Source of the DNA: Phymatolithon calcareum
Taxonomy: Eukaryota; Rhodophyta; Florideophyceae; Hapalidiales
Assembly: GCA_977006965.1 (NCBI GenBank)
Contig: OZ345359.1
Coordinates: 2,232,001-2,296,000, forward strand
Length of the DNA: 64,000 bases
Direction: 5' to 3'
Program-made: the position numbers and the translations under genes
Shown here: piece after piece, positions 45,093-55,397 of the stretch
Position numbering within the stretch: the stretch's first letter is position 1
Layout: each line of letters opens with the position of its first letter
The notes under the pieces: generated by a model
What the model was told of the DNA's origin: nothing
Seen by the model: only the letters and a program-made list of their open reading frames with translations
The model's database searches: none

Positions 45093-47090
45093 AACATCAT
45101 GAAATGTGAATTATCTGAGCATCTCTTGTGCGTCATAATTATTAGCGACAGTACATTGAGGTGTACCTAACACATTCGTATCGATTGGGCAGAGACTGCG
45201 CGACGGATCCTGCCCAAGTGAAGAAGCACTTGGTGGTTGGACATCTCCGCCAAGTCCTTGTACAGTACAATACTGTATGTATCAAGGCAGCATAATATTC
45301 ATTTCACATCTGCAGAATATTCGTGAGAAATTTTACTTTCAAGAGGCACGTGTGACACGTGACGTGTCCAGGCCAGCAGCACCCTGTTTACCAACCAAAT
45401 GAAGTGATGAAATCCTGGTCGGTTTTCAAGTATCGGAAGCAAAACTGGCATGTGCAAGCCATTCCCTGGAGACCGTGTGGCTTTTGCTGTCCAGCTGAGG
45501 CACCGATGTTCGGCTAAATATCGCCGCAACAGGGGGATATTGAACCCCTCTCCGCAATGTCCTTATAACTAGAATGCATTTGCATGGGATCCATTATCTC
45601 CAAAAGCGCGATACACGGCAAGAAAATGCAATGCGCGTCGTGAATATCAGACTTTGGCAGTGAAGCGTCCATGCCAATCGTACCCACTTTACCGAACAGC
45701 AGCAATAGTAAACAATCGTAGAGATTCTTGCGCATTAATATCATTGAAAATAGTGTGCCTCGTTGTAGGGTAGATTGTTGCAAAAGATCCACCGGAGACG
45801 GTGTGGTTAACGTCGTCCAGTCGAAGAACCCCTGTTCCGCTAGTGAAGATGAACATTTCCACCATATCTTTGTGCCTGCAGATTCATTTTCAAGCCTTGC
45901 GTCAGTAATCAATCCCAATTCCAGGCCATAAATACCGGATAATGCATGCCACTCACCAGTTTTCGGATGCCACCTGGCCTGGTCGGATTTCTGCGGCGGC
46001 GATCTGGGAATATAAAGGTACTCCGTTCAAAGATATCAGTTCCATTGCTATCGACAAACCACGCAGTTTAGCAATGGGAAAATGCATAGACAAACCTGGG
46101 CGACATGCGGGATTTCGTTGTAGGCGGCGAGGACCCGCTTCTTCACTTCCGGATTATGCGAAACACCTTGCTGCTCCAGCGATGCAAAGATGCGTGGCGA
46201 GAGAGTTTGCGGGAATGCGCGGACGCTTGGATCGTTGACATGTGCAAGAAGAAGCCCTAGAATAGCACCAGCGAGGAACGTAATTACCGGGTTTCCATGA
46301 AGAAGGCGATTTGTCGCAGATATAAGCACCATTCTCCTCCTCGGGCGCCGCGGAAAGAGAAAGGATCGAATTAGTTTCCATCAAATCGAAACAATGTCGA
46401 AAAGTGTGCGGACATTGGGTACTGTATGCCGAATACGTACGTCCCAGCCGTTTGCAACACATCCAGAGTGAATGTTTCTCAGAGAAATGGTTATTTTTGG
46501 TAATAAATTCGTGTTTTCAATTTTGTCAAATACTCTACAAATTATCTGTTATATTGCTCTGAACAACAGGCTCGCATTCCTCTTCCCTCTCGAACCTAAG
46601 TCCCAGTCGCAGGACTCGAACGCGGCTCACCGCATTTGTATCATTCTATGGATTTCCCCGATAAGTTGCGCGCCAGTCGGGGTGAAAAGTACGATGTGGC
46701 CGTTGGCATGCAGAATTGCGAACCGAATGTGTTCAAGCCCATGAGTAACTTTCGTGTTCGCGGTGTGGATCGCGTCATTGTTGTGCCCATGTATCCGCAG
46801 TATGCGTCCAGCTCGTCCGGGGCGGCGATGGAAATTGGGGACAAGTTCGCGGCGAAGGTGTATTCGACACCTTATCTGCATGCCGTGGTAGCATTCCATG
46901 ATCATCCTGCGTACATCAATGCGTATGCGGATATCATTCATGAGGTTGGACAAGGGTATAAGAAGTGAGATCATGTGTTGATGAGTTTTCACAGGGTGCC
47001 AATCGCATTGTGAGAAGACGAATGAGACGGGGTTGTATTGTCAAACGACGGAGAATTGTTGCTCTCAGATTGTGCAGGCGAATCGGAATT
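45093..47090 (-). repeat. P2 right arm
   Basis: Inverted partner of 40525-42549. The similarity stops at 47090 in the middle of the ferrochelatase frame, whereas the frame here continues, so this side is the original and the left arm is the truncated copy. Confidence 0.95.
45689..46332 (-). CDS. Membrane-anchored cupin-domain protein, three exons (copy 2)
   Basis: Minus-strand partner of 41306-41949: exons 46332-46096, 46003-45957 and 45875-45689, with the same splice sites and frame, 156 codons. About three residues differ from copy 1 (Leu4Ile, Lys8Asn, Ile49Phe, approximate numbering), all in the N-terminal third; the cupin part is identical. Both copies look intact, so either or both may be expressed. 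The gene starts about 280 bp from the divergently oriented ferrochelatase exon. Confidence 0.75.
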
Positions 47091-47437
47091 GTTATCGTGC
47101 GCAGAGTTTTGCGACGGCGAGGAGGATTGGGGAGGCTTTGGAAATTGAGGATGGAAATTATTTCATTGCTTTTCAATCGAGATTGAGTACGGCGGATCCG
47201 GTTTGGATAAAGCGGTATACGGATTATGAGTTTGTGAGACTTGCAAAGGCGGGGGTGAAGAAATTGACGCTGGTTGTGTCAATCTTTTCAGCAGGGTGTT
47301 TGGAGACTTTGGAGGAGATTGAAATGCGCGGGGAGGAAGAGTTTATTGAGGCTGGGGGTGCAAGTCTTACGCTGATTCCGTGTATTAACTCGAGTGATGT
47401 GTGGGTGGAGGCTATGAAGAAAATTGTGACGGATTAG
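46613..47437 (+). pseudogene. Ferrochelatase pseudogene, copy 2 (most complete)
   Basis: Starts after a pyrimidine-rich tract and cgcag, a probable 3' splice site. First segment to 46968: LYHSMDFPDKLRAS, GVDRVIVVPMYPQYASSSSG. It then has a TGA where copies 1 and 3 have a Cys codon (YKK then DHV), and near 47010 a frameshift (gcattgt). A second frame gives Cys-rich ENCCSQIVQANRNCYRAQSF, ALEIEDGNYFIAFQSRL, and the family's end (LETLEEIEMRGEEEFIEAGG) with stop at 47437. About the last two thirds of the enzyme are represented; the N-terminal third is missing. Confidence 0.9.
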
Positions 47438-47483
47438 TGTTCTATGGACACATTCTAGCAGGGAGGGAGTATGGGTCGCGATT

Positions 47484-47829
47484 GTGTCGATGCATGTTCC
47501 AAAGCCTAACTTTGTGGCAAAGCAAGAGCTCCGGTGGAGGGCCCAAGCCGGACAACTCTTTCGCATTGACGTTGACAAGTGGGACGAGCACGAGAGCCCC
47601 TGTAGTTGGGTGCTCATTATTGATAATTCAGAATCGCGCTGTCGCTCCATCCCGGTACCGCCAGATCGCTTGTTGTACGGATATTTTTCCCCTCCACATA
47701 ACACGTTGTGCTTGCTTGCTGGCATTCCCGCAGTTGATGGCGCTGGACTAAGTACCACGTTAATGTTCGAATGTTTGGAAAGATCAAACCAATTTATTCG
47801 GGCGCTGCCCTCCGTTTTTGGTGCTACAA
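47484..47829 (+). other. Open coding-like stretch before the ABC remnant
   Basis: About 115 codons without a stop (RWRAQAGQLFRIDVDKWDEH and on). It flows in frame into the ABC segment at about 47830. No similarity to ABC transporters is recognised in this part, and it may come from another gene. Confidence 0.35.
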
Positions 47830-49068
47830 AGGTTGTACAAATGAAGATGATGACTGGCTTTTACAAGGACTCAGAGAAAGCGTTTACAAAATCAGACAGC
47901 ATGGCATCTGAGGCGCTCGACAAGATCACAACCGTGTCACTTCTTGGTGTACAAACGTTTTTCCGACGAACTGGAGAAGCCTCTTGAAGTGGATGTAAAA
48001 AAAGCGCTTCTGTTGAGCTTTGCGTTTGGTGTATCAGAGATTGTTAACTGCTCCATATGGACAATTTCATTCTGGACAGGGAGCATTCAATGCTCCTTTG
48101 AAGGCATGATGGTGGGTGTGACTGGCTTAATTTTCAGCGCTGCTACGCTCAGGAAGATCTCAGTATTAGTACTTGACATTGGTGCTGCCGAACTCGCCGC
48201 GGCAAAATTGTACAATTTGCAAGACACGAAGTCTACCATGGACCCGACATCGGACGAGGGCATCTGGCTGACGCATATCGATGGCGCTGTCGCCGTGGAC
48301 TCGATCAAGTTCGAGTATCCGAGTCGTCAGGACGTACCCGTTTTACACGAGCTGTCCGTATCGGTGAAACTCGGGCGCACGCTAGCGGTTGTTTGTAAAA
48401 GCGGATGCGGGAAATCGACAATCATCAGTCTTCTCGAACGGTTTTACGATGTTCGCAGCGGAAGGCTCGTGCTGGATGGGAATGAGTTGAGATTTCCCAA
48501 CGTGCAAAACCAGCGGTCTCATATCGGTACTGTGTCTCAATAAGCAGACCTTTCCAATCGGACGGTACGCGAGAACATCAGCTATGAACTCTCCCGTGTA
48601 CCAGGAGCACCGGTGACGGAGTGGATGATTATGGATGCCGCGAAGCAGGCGAATGCACACGGCTTCGTAATGAGATTGCCGAAAAAATACGACACCATCT
48701 TTCTGGAGATCAGAAGCAACGTATTGCGAATGCTCGGAGCATTATCCGGCATCCAAGTTTATTGCTTGTTGCCGAAGGCACGTCGTAAGTTGCAGCATTT
48801 TCCTTTCTTCATTTTTGTGTCCTCTTTTACCCTCACCAGTGGACGGCTAACATTTTTTCCTTTTTCACAGTGCCCTCGATTCTGAATCAGAGCGAATTGC
48901 ACAAGAAGCACTCGAAAAGGCGTCGTTTGAATTAACGACTGTCATGTTTGCCCATCGTCTTTAAACTATTAAGAATCCCGACAGCATTGCTGTTTTGAGT
49001 TGAGGCGCGATGGTAGAGCAGGGGACACATGACGAACTGTTGGCCTTGAGCAGGCACTATGCAGATTA
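47830..49068 (+). pseudogene. ABCB-type ABC transporter pseudogene, C-terminal part
   Basis: ABCB proteins are ATP-driven exporters with transmembrane and nucleotide-binding domains. Seen in order: the intracellular loop (SEKAFTKSDSMASEALDKI), a frameshift near 47960, the last membrane helices, and the ATPase domain with a Walker A (KSGCGKSTIISLLERFYD), Q-loop (TVSQ), signature remnant (SGDQKQR for LSGGQKQR), Walker B (LLLVAEGTSALD, catalytic-region Asp replaced by Ala), H-loop (FAHRL) and the usual ending (VEQGTHDELLA). Stops follow TVSQ, the H-loop and a point after it; about eight codons before the signature are lost. A GT-AG intron at 48785-48870 splits TSALD in frame. Confidence 0.9.
48785..48870 (+). 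other. Spliceosomal intron retained in the ABC pseudogene
   Basis: 86 bp, GTAAGT donor, pyrimidine-rich tract and TTTTTCACAG acceptor. Removing it restores TSALDSESERIAQEAL across the joint. Confidence 0.85.
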
Positions 49069-50458
49069 GTGTGAAACGGTAGAGATGCGACAGTGTACAC
49101 ATGCTGACAAAGTATGCTAACACTCAGGTTAGTCGCACAACGGACAATTGCTGACAATCCGTGATTATCAAAGACACCTACCGACACTTAGCGATAACGG
49201 ACACTTACCAACACTTAGCGAACACACCGTTCAATAGCCTTAGCATAGTACATAAGACCAGAGACACTCCTACAGTGATAGATAGCCAAGTCAAGTTTAC
49301 TGTATCACTACACTCTACGATCCATCGATCGAGGTCCTTCATCCGGGCTCTGAACCCAGAGATTAACCGAGCAGGACTATTCTGGGTGCGCCCCAGAATA
49401 TCTCCGACTCGCAATCTCCTTATCTCCACATCACACGTCGTGAGCGTCGTGGATTCCGGATGCAAGAGTTGAGAGAGCCCCCCATCAGCATCACAGCTCG
49501 TTGTAGCCACGGATAGCAATTTCAATTAGGTCTCGTTGGCAACCAATTAAGTTCGTAGCAAGGAAGACCGTTGTCTCCAATAACTGGATGATTTTTCTAT
49601 TTATTAGCAGCTAACTGCTTATTGTTGAGACATACTGTACCGTGAAAGTGCCTTGTGTTATGGATACTGTAATGTAAACATAATGGGTAACTGTCTTGCA
49701 TATTTGACCGAACTTCCTGTTTTGCTCCTATCCCAAATCCTTCGTCTGCAAAACGGAAAAAACTAGAGACTATAGAACTTTTGAATATAGAATACAACTA
49801 ACTCGTTGCAATACTGCAGTACTGTGCTTTCATTTCCTATAAACTTTCGAGAATATCGTAATAGGTTCGGTCAAACAGGCTGAAACACAGGCGCAGAACC
49901 ACCTCTTTGACGAGCTAAGCCGGGAATGAATGCCTAAAAGCAATCACGAAAAGAATCTGCCAGAGGATTGATTCCTATTGTTGTACCTTTGGAATTTGAA
50001 TTCTTTTGGCGCATCCGAAAACGTTCCATCACCGTCCGTGCAGATGATGACTTATTTGGCTCTATCGCGCGGTCGAAAACGCCCGGTTTTAAAATCCCAT
50101 TCGGGCCAATAAGATGACCCGACTGAAAACCCTAACCGTTCGCAAACCAAATTCATTATTGTTGCCCGCCAGCCTACTTTGCCCAGCCTAGTCTGACAAA
50201 CCACGTACAGTATTTGTGCAAAGACCCTGACCTTGCCGCTATTTCTGCCGTCTATTCGTCCGCCGTGCTTTGCACCTTCACATCGCAATGATTTGATTTC
50301 TTTCAAGGCCATTGGTGAGAAATGTGCAAGTGGGAAACAGACAAAGACAGTCGGGGAGGACTAGTAAGGATTAAGATTTCGGACTGCAACAGTCCAGATT
50401 GCCCATCCTCCGATTCGTACCGTAAGCGCAGTTCTACGATTCCGCATGACGTACGTGC
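49069..50458. other. No gene recognised; small tandem repeat
   Basis: No domain in any frame. At about 49173-49226 a 27-bp unit (gacacctaccgacacttagc and flank) is repeated twice with a few differences. The region may hold decayed LTR sequence. Confidence 0.4.
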
Positions 50459-50466
50459 CCGCTGCT
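50459..50466. repeat. 8-bp target duplication of hAT-2 (CCGCTGCT)
   Basis: CCGCTGCT at 50459-50466 recurs exactly at 59813-59820, 9.3 kb away, directly outside the two hAT-like termini. Confidence 0.85.
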
Positions 50467-50829
50467 GAGGGGTGAGATAAAATTAATTGGAAAAAAATTA
50501 ATTGCAATTAGTGCATTTGCAATACTGAATTTTCTAAAATCCTCCAATTCCAATTGTTAATTTTTCTTCTGTGAATAAATGCAATTTTCTTTCTTTAATG
50601 CAGAATGCGCTAATTAACGCCAGAACTAACCCTAGAGTAACTTGTCATTGTTCAAATATTGGAGTATCTCTACGGGTCTCTCCCTGCACAGATTTTCTAC
50701 AGTTTTGTCTCGCACTCTTCCGATAAATTTTCGTCGAGAGGCAGTCCTCCCAGAACAGTGTAGGTCGCATGGGTTCCGCTTCCACGTAGTGCGGCTGGAC
50801 TCCGAGGTGCAATTCACCAGGGAGACAAA

Positions 50830-52254
50830 ATGGAATCCAACCCAGAACTTTGTTCAAATTTGGATACCCTAAGGGTATCTCATACCTGCCCAATCGGGCA
50901 AACACCCGCCCTCTCTGCCGTTTCTCGAAAACGGACACACTGGTCAAGGATCATCCTTCTCCGATCGGGCGACGTCGAGACCAACCCAGTCCCGCTACGA
51001 CTGTTGCAACTCAACTGTCGGTCGGTGCGCAAAGCAGGACGCGCTGCTCAACTTGCCAAACTCGCGCACGACACGAAGGCGGACATTTTGCTGTTGTCCG
51101 AGACGTGACTTCGATCGAAAGACTCCCCTCCACGTATCATCGGCTTTGGACTCGTCAACCGCGTTGACAGAGATGATGGAACGCTATTGGGTGGTGGCGT
51201 CATGACTTACGCACGACCTGGGCTCCCCGTGACATGCCGAGGTACGAAACGAGGTGGAAAGGCGGAAGTAGCCGAGTTTGATGTTCGTCTCCGTCAATCT
51301 AGAAGGTCTATTCCGGTATCGCACTTCTACATTTCCCCGGTTGCAGTTTACCGCTTCAACTGGAAAGAAATGATGCGTTAGGATTCGATGCTGTTCGGAG
51401 ACTGTAACATTCACGGTTCTTGGGACATTGAAAACTATGACCCGAGCAAAGCGAAAACTTTGGAGGACTACCTAGAATCCACTTGACGGATAGTGCTCAA
51501 TGATGTATCATCGACTCTCATCTCCCCCAGCGGCCCCTCATCCGTCGACATTGCAGCGTGCTCTGGATCGTACATGATTGAATGCCAGTGGGAAGTTCGT
51601 TCACCCACGTTCAGTGACCACAGACCCATCCTGGTTACTATTCACCCTTTGAATCAAGCTCGAAAGCGCTTTAGTCGGGCTCGGTGATCCTTAAAACTCG
51701 CAGACTGGGAACAGTTTTCTTCTAAGGTCGATGAAAAGCTTGCTCAGTGGCCTGAAAACCAGAGCACAATTGATGAGGAAAACCGGCGCTTCGTTAAGTC
51801 CATCTTGGCTGGAGAGAAGCATGCCGTACCGCGTGGAAATCTTCGTGGAAAAATCTGGTGGACCGACGCGTGCGCGACAGCTGTCGAAGAGCGAAGGAAA
51901 GCGGTCGAGGCTTATGAGCGCGATCCATCTCCGGAGTCTCTCGCAGTACTTGCAGAAGAACGAGCTAACACGGACATTGTCATCCCCGCAGCTAAACGGA
52001 AGTGCTGGCACGACCTGTCTTCAACGGTCAAGGCGTACAGCAAGGGATGGAAACTTCTGGCTGCAATTGAGGGCAAACGCCGCGCGAGAGCAACCATTGT
52101 GAAGGATTGCCGTAAATCTGACCAAAGCATTGCCGACGGTGTCGTTAAGGGATACGTCGCCGAAAAACCGCAACAAAGTCAAGGCCCAAGACTGGAAGTG
52201 GCAATGGCAGTATATGCATGCTTCAGTAAAAGAGAGGAAAGAATTGACAAGTGA
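50830..52254 (+). pseudogene. LINE AP-endonuclease domain and linker (left)
   Basis: A single frame from an ATG at 50830 holding the endonuclease fold that nicks target DNA: LLQLNCRSVRKAGRAAQLAK, DILLLSET, FGDCNIHGSWD and SDHRPILV (catalytic Asp-His). Four in-frame stops: TGA 51106, TAG 51379, TGA 51484 and TGA 51685. The first TGA stands where the family has Trp (SETW). The frame overlaps the RT frame from 52130, a frameshift being needed to join them. Confidence 0.87.
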
Positions 52255-53605
52255 TCCGGAATTTTCTTTTCGCGAACTCACTGCAGCAATAAGTGCAATG
52301 CCAATACGTACTGCAACTGGCCCGGATGTAGAAGAGGTGGAATTCATCCACCACCTTTCTCCAATGGCTAAAGGTCGTCTCTTAGGCCTAGTGAACAGAA
52401 CCTGGCGCGAGGGTACTGTACCGACTGCATGGAGAGTGGTGCTGCTCATCGGCATACCCAAACCGAATGATCCAAATGCCCTTCGTCCCATTTCACTGTC
52501 ATCAATTTTCAACCGTATTGCTGAGCGCCTTATCGGATTGCGTTTAATGGAATGGGTGGAATCGAGACTTCCATCAATACAAGCAAGATTTAGACGGTAT
52601 CGCAACATACACGAGCATATAGCCGCTATAGCGCAGCGTACGAGAGACGCACTCTCCTGTCGGCGTAAAAGCGCAGCCCTGTTCGTGGATTTCAACGCTG
52701 CATACGATCGTGTCGTGATTCCAGCGTTGCTTGTAAAAATGGCAGACCTTAATTGCCCTCCAAATATGCTCTGCTGGATGCATTCGTACTTGATGGATCG
52801 CCGAGCCCGGGGTCGACACATCAACACCGTCGCTCGGTCGCGTGTGCTTGGATGCGGGCTACCCCAAGGGAGCTCGTTGTCGCCAAATCTTTGGAACTTA
52901 TACATATTGGACTTAGATGTACGTCTTGACGACCATGTTCAATTTAGTTTCGCAGACGACACCAGCTTTCACGCTACCGGGAGCACTTGGGATGACGTCA
53001 TCTCAAAGCTCAATGAGGCTGCCGAGATACTCTCCGGTTTATGCAGCCGTTTGCGAATCAAGGTGAACGCTCGGAAATGCAAGGTGCTAGGATTTGCTGC
53101 AGGCGGACGCTCACCGCAGGAAATTATTGACGGTGAAGTCAATATCGATGGCGAGGAAATAGACGCAGTTGCGGCATACAAGTTCCTCGGAGTTCATTTC
53201 GACCAACGACTGAGCTTCAAATTGCATTGCCGGGAAGTGAGCCAGACACTCCGGTCCAAGACCCGCCTCATCCGAGCGCTCGGCGGAACATCTTGGGGCG
53301 CGGAATCATCAACAATGGAAGCTTTCCGTAAGAACTATTGTGAGCCAACTGCGCTATATGGTGCATCAGCTTTCGCTGTACACGGCTTCGACGTCCACAT
53401 CAAGCAAGTGGAAGTCGCTCAGAACGAAGCGGCTCGAGCGGCTAGCCAATGTTTGAAAGCTACGACAATTGCCAAGATCCGGTCACTGACTGGATGTGTA
53501 GCTTGCGAGCAATTGGAGAGATGCAAGATACTCTTGTCACGGGCAAAGCACTTCGACTTCTACCGGACACTCCTGTGGCTCGCACAAGCCAGACAAATAT
53601 GTTGA
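52130..53605 (+). pseudogene. LINE reverse transcriptase (left)
   Basis: An uninterrupted 491-codon frame. RT blocks are visible in order: RPISLSSIFNRIAERLI, AALFVDFNAAYDRV (first catalytic Asp), GLPQGSSLSPNLWNLYI, FSFADDTSFH (catalytic FADD), and YKFLGVHFDQRLSFK. The domain looks catalytically complete, but the endonuclease before it and RNase H after it are out of frame. A 294-codon frame on the opposite strand (52021-52905) is a shadow. Confidence 0.92.
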
Positions 53606-53627
53606 ACTCTAGACGCAACGTAGGGTC

Positions 53628-54801
53628 GTGGAGGGACTCGAGCACCTACCATCTGGCGGGAAAGGGATCCTTGCGCTCCCCCGCAATGGGATCCAACCAC
53701 CAATTCAGAAGGACAGCTCAAGTAACAGGTTTTCAACCTTCACAACTCCTGTTTCGGCGAAGGATGATCCAGAAGAGAAGCGTACTGCGACAGAAGTTTT
53801 TCTTCTAGAGCGAAAGGCAGCACAACCAGCCGATATCGAAATATGGACGGACGGAAGTGTCGGAAATGTACCACATGAATTTTTCTGCGACCTGAATCAT
53901 GGAGAACGAGTCTCTGTGAAATGGGATGAAGGTTCGTATACTGCGATGTTGAGCAAATTCAGTCCCTATCAGCACCAGAACCACGAAGCAGCGAAACGTT
54001 TTGAGTCTCAACACGGCAGGCCCCCGGACATCCTCTTGGCCTACGACGACGGAGACGAGCATGAATACTCAACGACCCCGACCGCCTCGAAACAACGCGT
54101 GACCGTGTGCGATGAAGACGGTGACACACTCGACATGTATCGTACAATCCCATTCCAGGTCGGCGGAGCTGGGATTCTGATTTTTCGAGGGGAAGAAACT
54201 GTTACGGAAGAAGCGCCGGCTGTTGAAGCTGTCGGCTCTTCATTTGACGCGGAGGCATTTCCAGCCGTACAGGCCTTCCAATCAACGGTAACGCTAAACT
54301 TTCCCGCGGCAGCACTAGCATATGGTTCACTGACAGCCGTAGCGGCATTGACGCGCTCAATGGGCAACCGCGGATGTTTGGTGAAATGGTCCGGAATCTA
54401 TGGAACCTTATAGAACGGTTATTTTCACGCGAGATGCAGATAGAGTGTATTTGGATACCGAGTCACTGCGGCGTCGCGAAGAATGAGGCTGCTGATAACT
54501 TTGCGCGGCGGGGAATTTCGGAATCGAGTCTGGCGCCGCACCAAGCGATATCTCTCACTTTGGAAGCGGCACGATCCATCATCAAGCCGCCCTGTAGAAG
54601 CAAACCAGTAACCCTTCCTACGCTTCCGAAAGATCTACGCATCTCCCAGAGACGTGCAGAGGTGGTACTTCACCAGCACATAGGGAACTGCAGCCCTATT
54701 GTGGCAAGCTTTCACCATGGACACAGCGAGAATGAACCGCTTCTCTACGATCCAGTATGCAAGATGTGCCCGTATGGCGTCAAGGAGACAGTGGAACACC
54801 T
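53628..54801 (+). pseudogene. LINE RNase H domain with Tudor-like insert, and zinc-motif end (left)
   Basis: The frame 53628-54413 carries a linker, then RNase H strand 1 (IEIWTDGSV with catalytic Asp), a 99-residue insert, then GGAGILIFRG and SSFDAEAF. A frameshift near 54380 moves to 54374-54801, which has the RNase H end (WIPSHCGVAKNEAADNFARRG, trimmed at the Gly) and CKMCPYGVKETVEHL, the start of the C-terminal Cys/His motif. The last part occurs only once in the window, in the P3 spacer. Confidence 0.85.
53862..54158 (+). other. Tudor-like insert within LINE RNase H (left)
   Basis: 99 residues between TDGSV and GGAGIL. Key parts: HGERVSVKWDEGSYTAML, a loop, then ILLAYDDGDEHEY, and a second basic strand region ending MYRTIPFQV. 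Tudor domains read methylated or other chromatin marks; the YDDGD turn and Trp/Tyr residues fit such a barrel. Same site and length as at 56-352. Confidence 0.55.
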
Positions 54802-55375
54802 CAGTTTCTTCGCCTCGAAAAATCAGAATCCCAGCTCCGCCGACCTGGAATGGGATTGTACGATACATGTCGAGTGTGTCACCGTCTTCATCGCACACGG
54901 TCACGCGTTGTTTCGAGGCGGTCGGGGTCGTTGAGTATTCATGCTCGTCTCCGTCGTCGTAGGCCAAGAGGATGTCCGGGGGCCTGCCGTGTTGAGACTC
55001 AAAACGTTTCGCTGCTTCGTGGTTCTGGTGCTGATAGGGACTGAATTTGCTCAACATCGCAGTATACGAACCTTCATCCCATTTCACAGAGACTCGTTCT
55101 CCATGATTCAGGTCGCAGAAAAATTCATGTGGTACATTTCCGACACTTCCGTCCGTCCATATTTCGATATCGGCTGGTTGTGCTGCCTTTCGCTCTAGAA
55201 GAAAAACTTCTGTCGCAGTACGCTTCTCTTCTGGATCATCCTTCGCCGAAACAGGAGTTGTGAAGGTTGAAAACCTGTTACTTGAGCTGTCCTTCTGAAT
55301 TGGTGGTTGGATCCCATTGCGGGGGAGCGCAAGGATCCCTTTCCCGCCAGATGGTAGGTGCTCGAGTCCCTCCAC
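54802..55375 (-). pseudogene. LINE RNase H start with insert (right), truncated
   Basis: Mirror of 53628-54201. After GGAGILIFRG the homology ends, so the rest of RNase H is missing in this copy. Confidence 0.85.
54845..55141 (-). other. Tudor-like insert within LINE RNase H (right)
   Basis: Mirror of 53862-54158, identical in translation. Confidence 0.55.
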
Positions 55376-55397
55376 GACCCTACGTTGCGTCTAGAGT

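Larger units (their letters stand above)
50764..54201 (+). repeat. P3 left arm of a 3.4-kb inverted duplication
   Basis: x pairs with 109003-x. The two arms translate identically over almost all their length, with one clear difference near 50962 (Asp/Ala) and a few at the outer edge. The spacer is exactly 54202-54801 (600 bp). Confidence 0.96.
50764..54801 (+). mobile_element. APE-type LINE with RNase H, left copy
   Basis: One element reads from an AP-endonuclease through reverse transcriptase to RNase H and the start of a C-terminal zinc motif. Similarity ends at 54801, where the inverted copy begins, so the 3' end is lost. The 600-bp P3 spacer is simply its RNase H end. It sits inside hAT-2. 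No poly(A) tail or target duplication can be assigned. Confidence 0.9.

Noticed and set aside
49173-49226. Possible CRISPR-like or satellite array
   Set aside because: Only two imperfect 27-bp units with no spacers. No CRISPR array is seen anywhere in the window.
50830-52254. Reassigned TGA codon (as Trp or Cys)
   Set aside because: TGA stands for both Trp and Cys in different elements, TAG and frameshifts occur in the same frames, and the genes concerned are decayed repeats.
52021-52905. 294-codon frame opposite the LINE RT (and its mirror at 56098-56982)
   Set aside because: Fully antisense to a frame with clear RT motifs, and no domain of its own.
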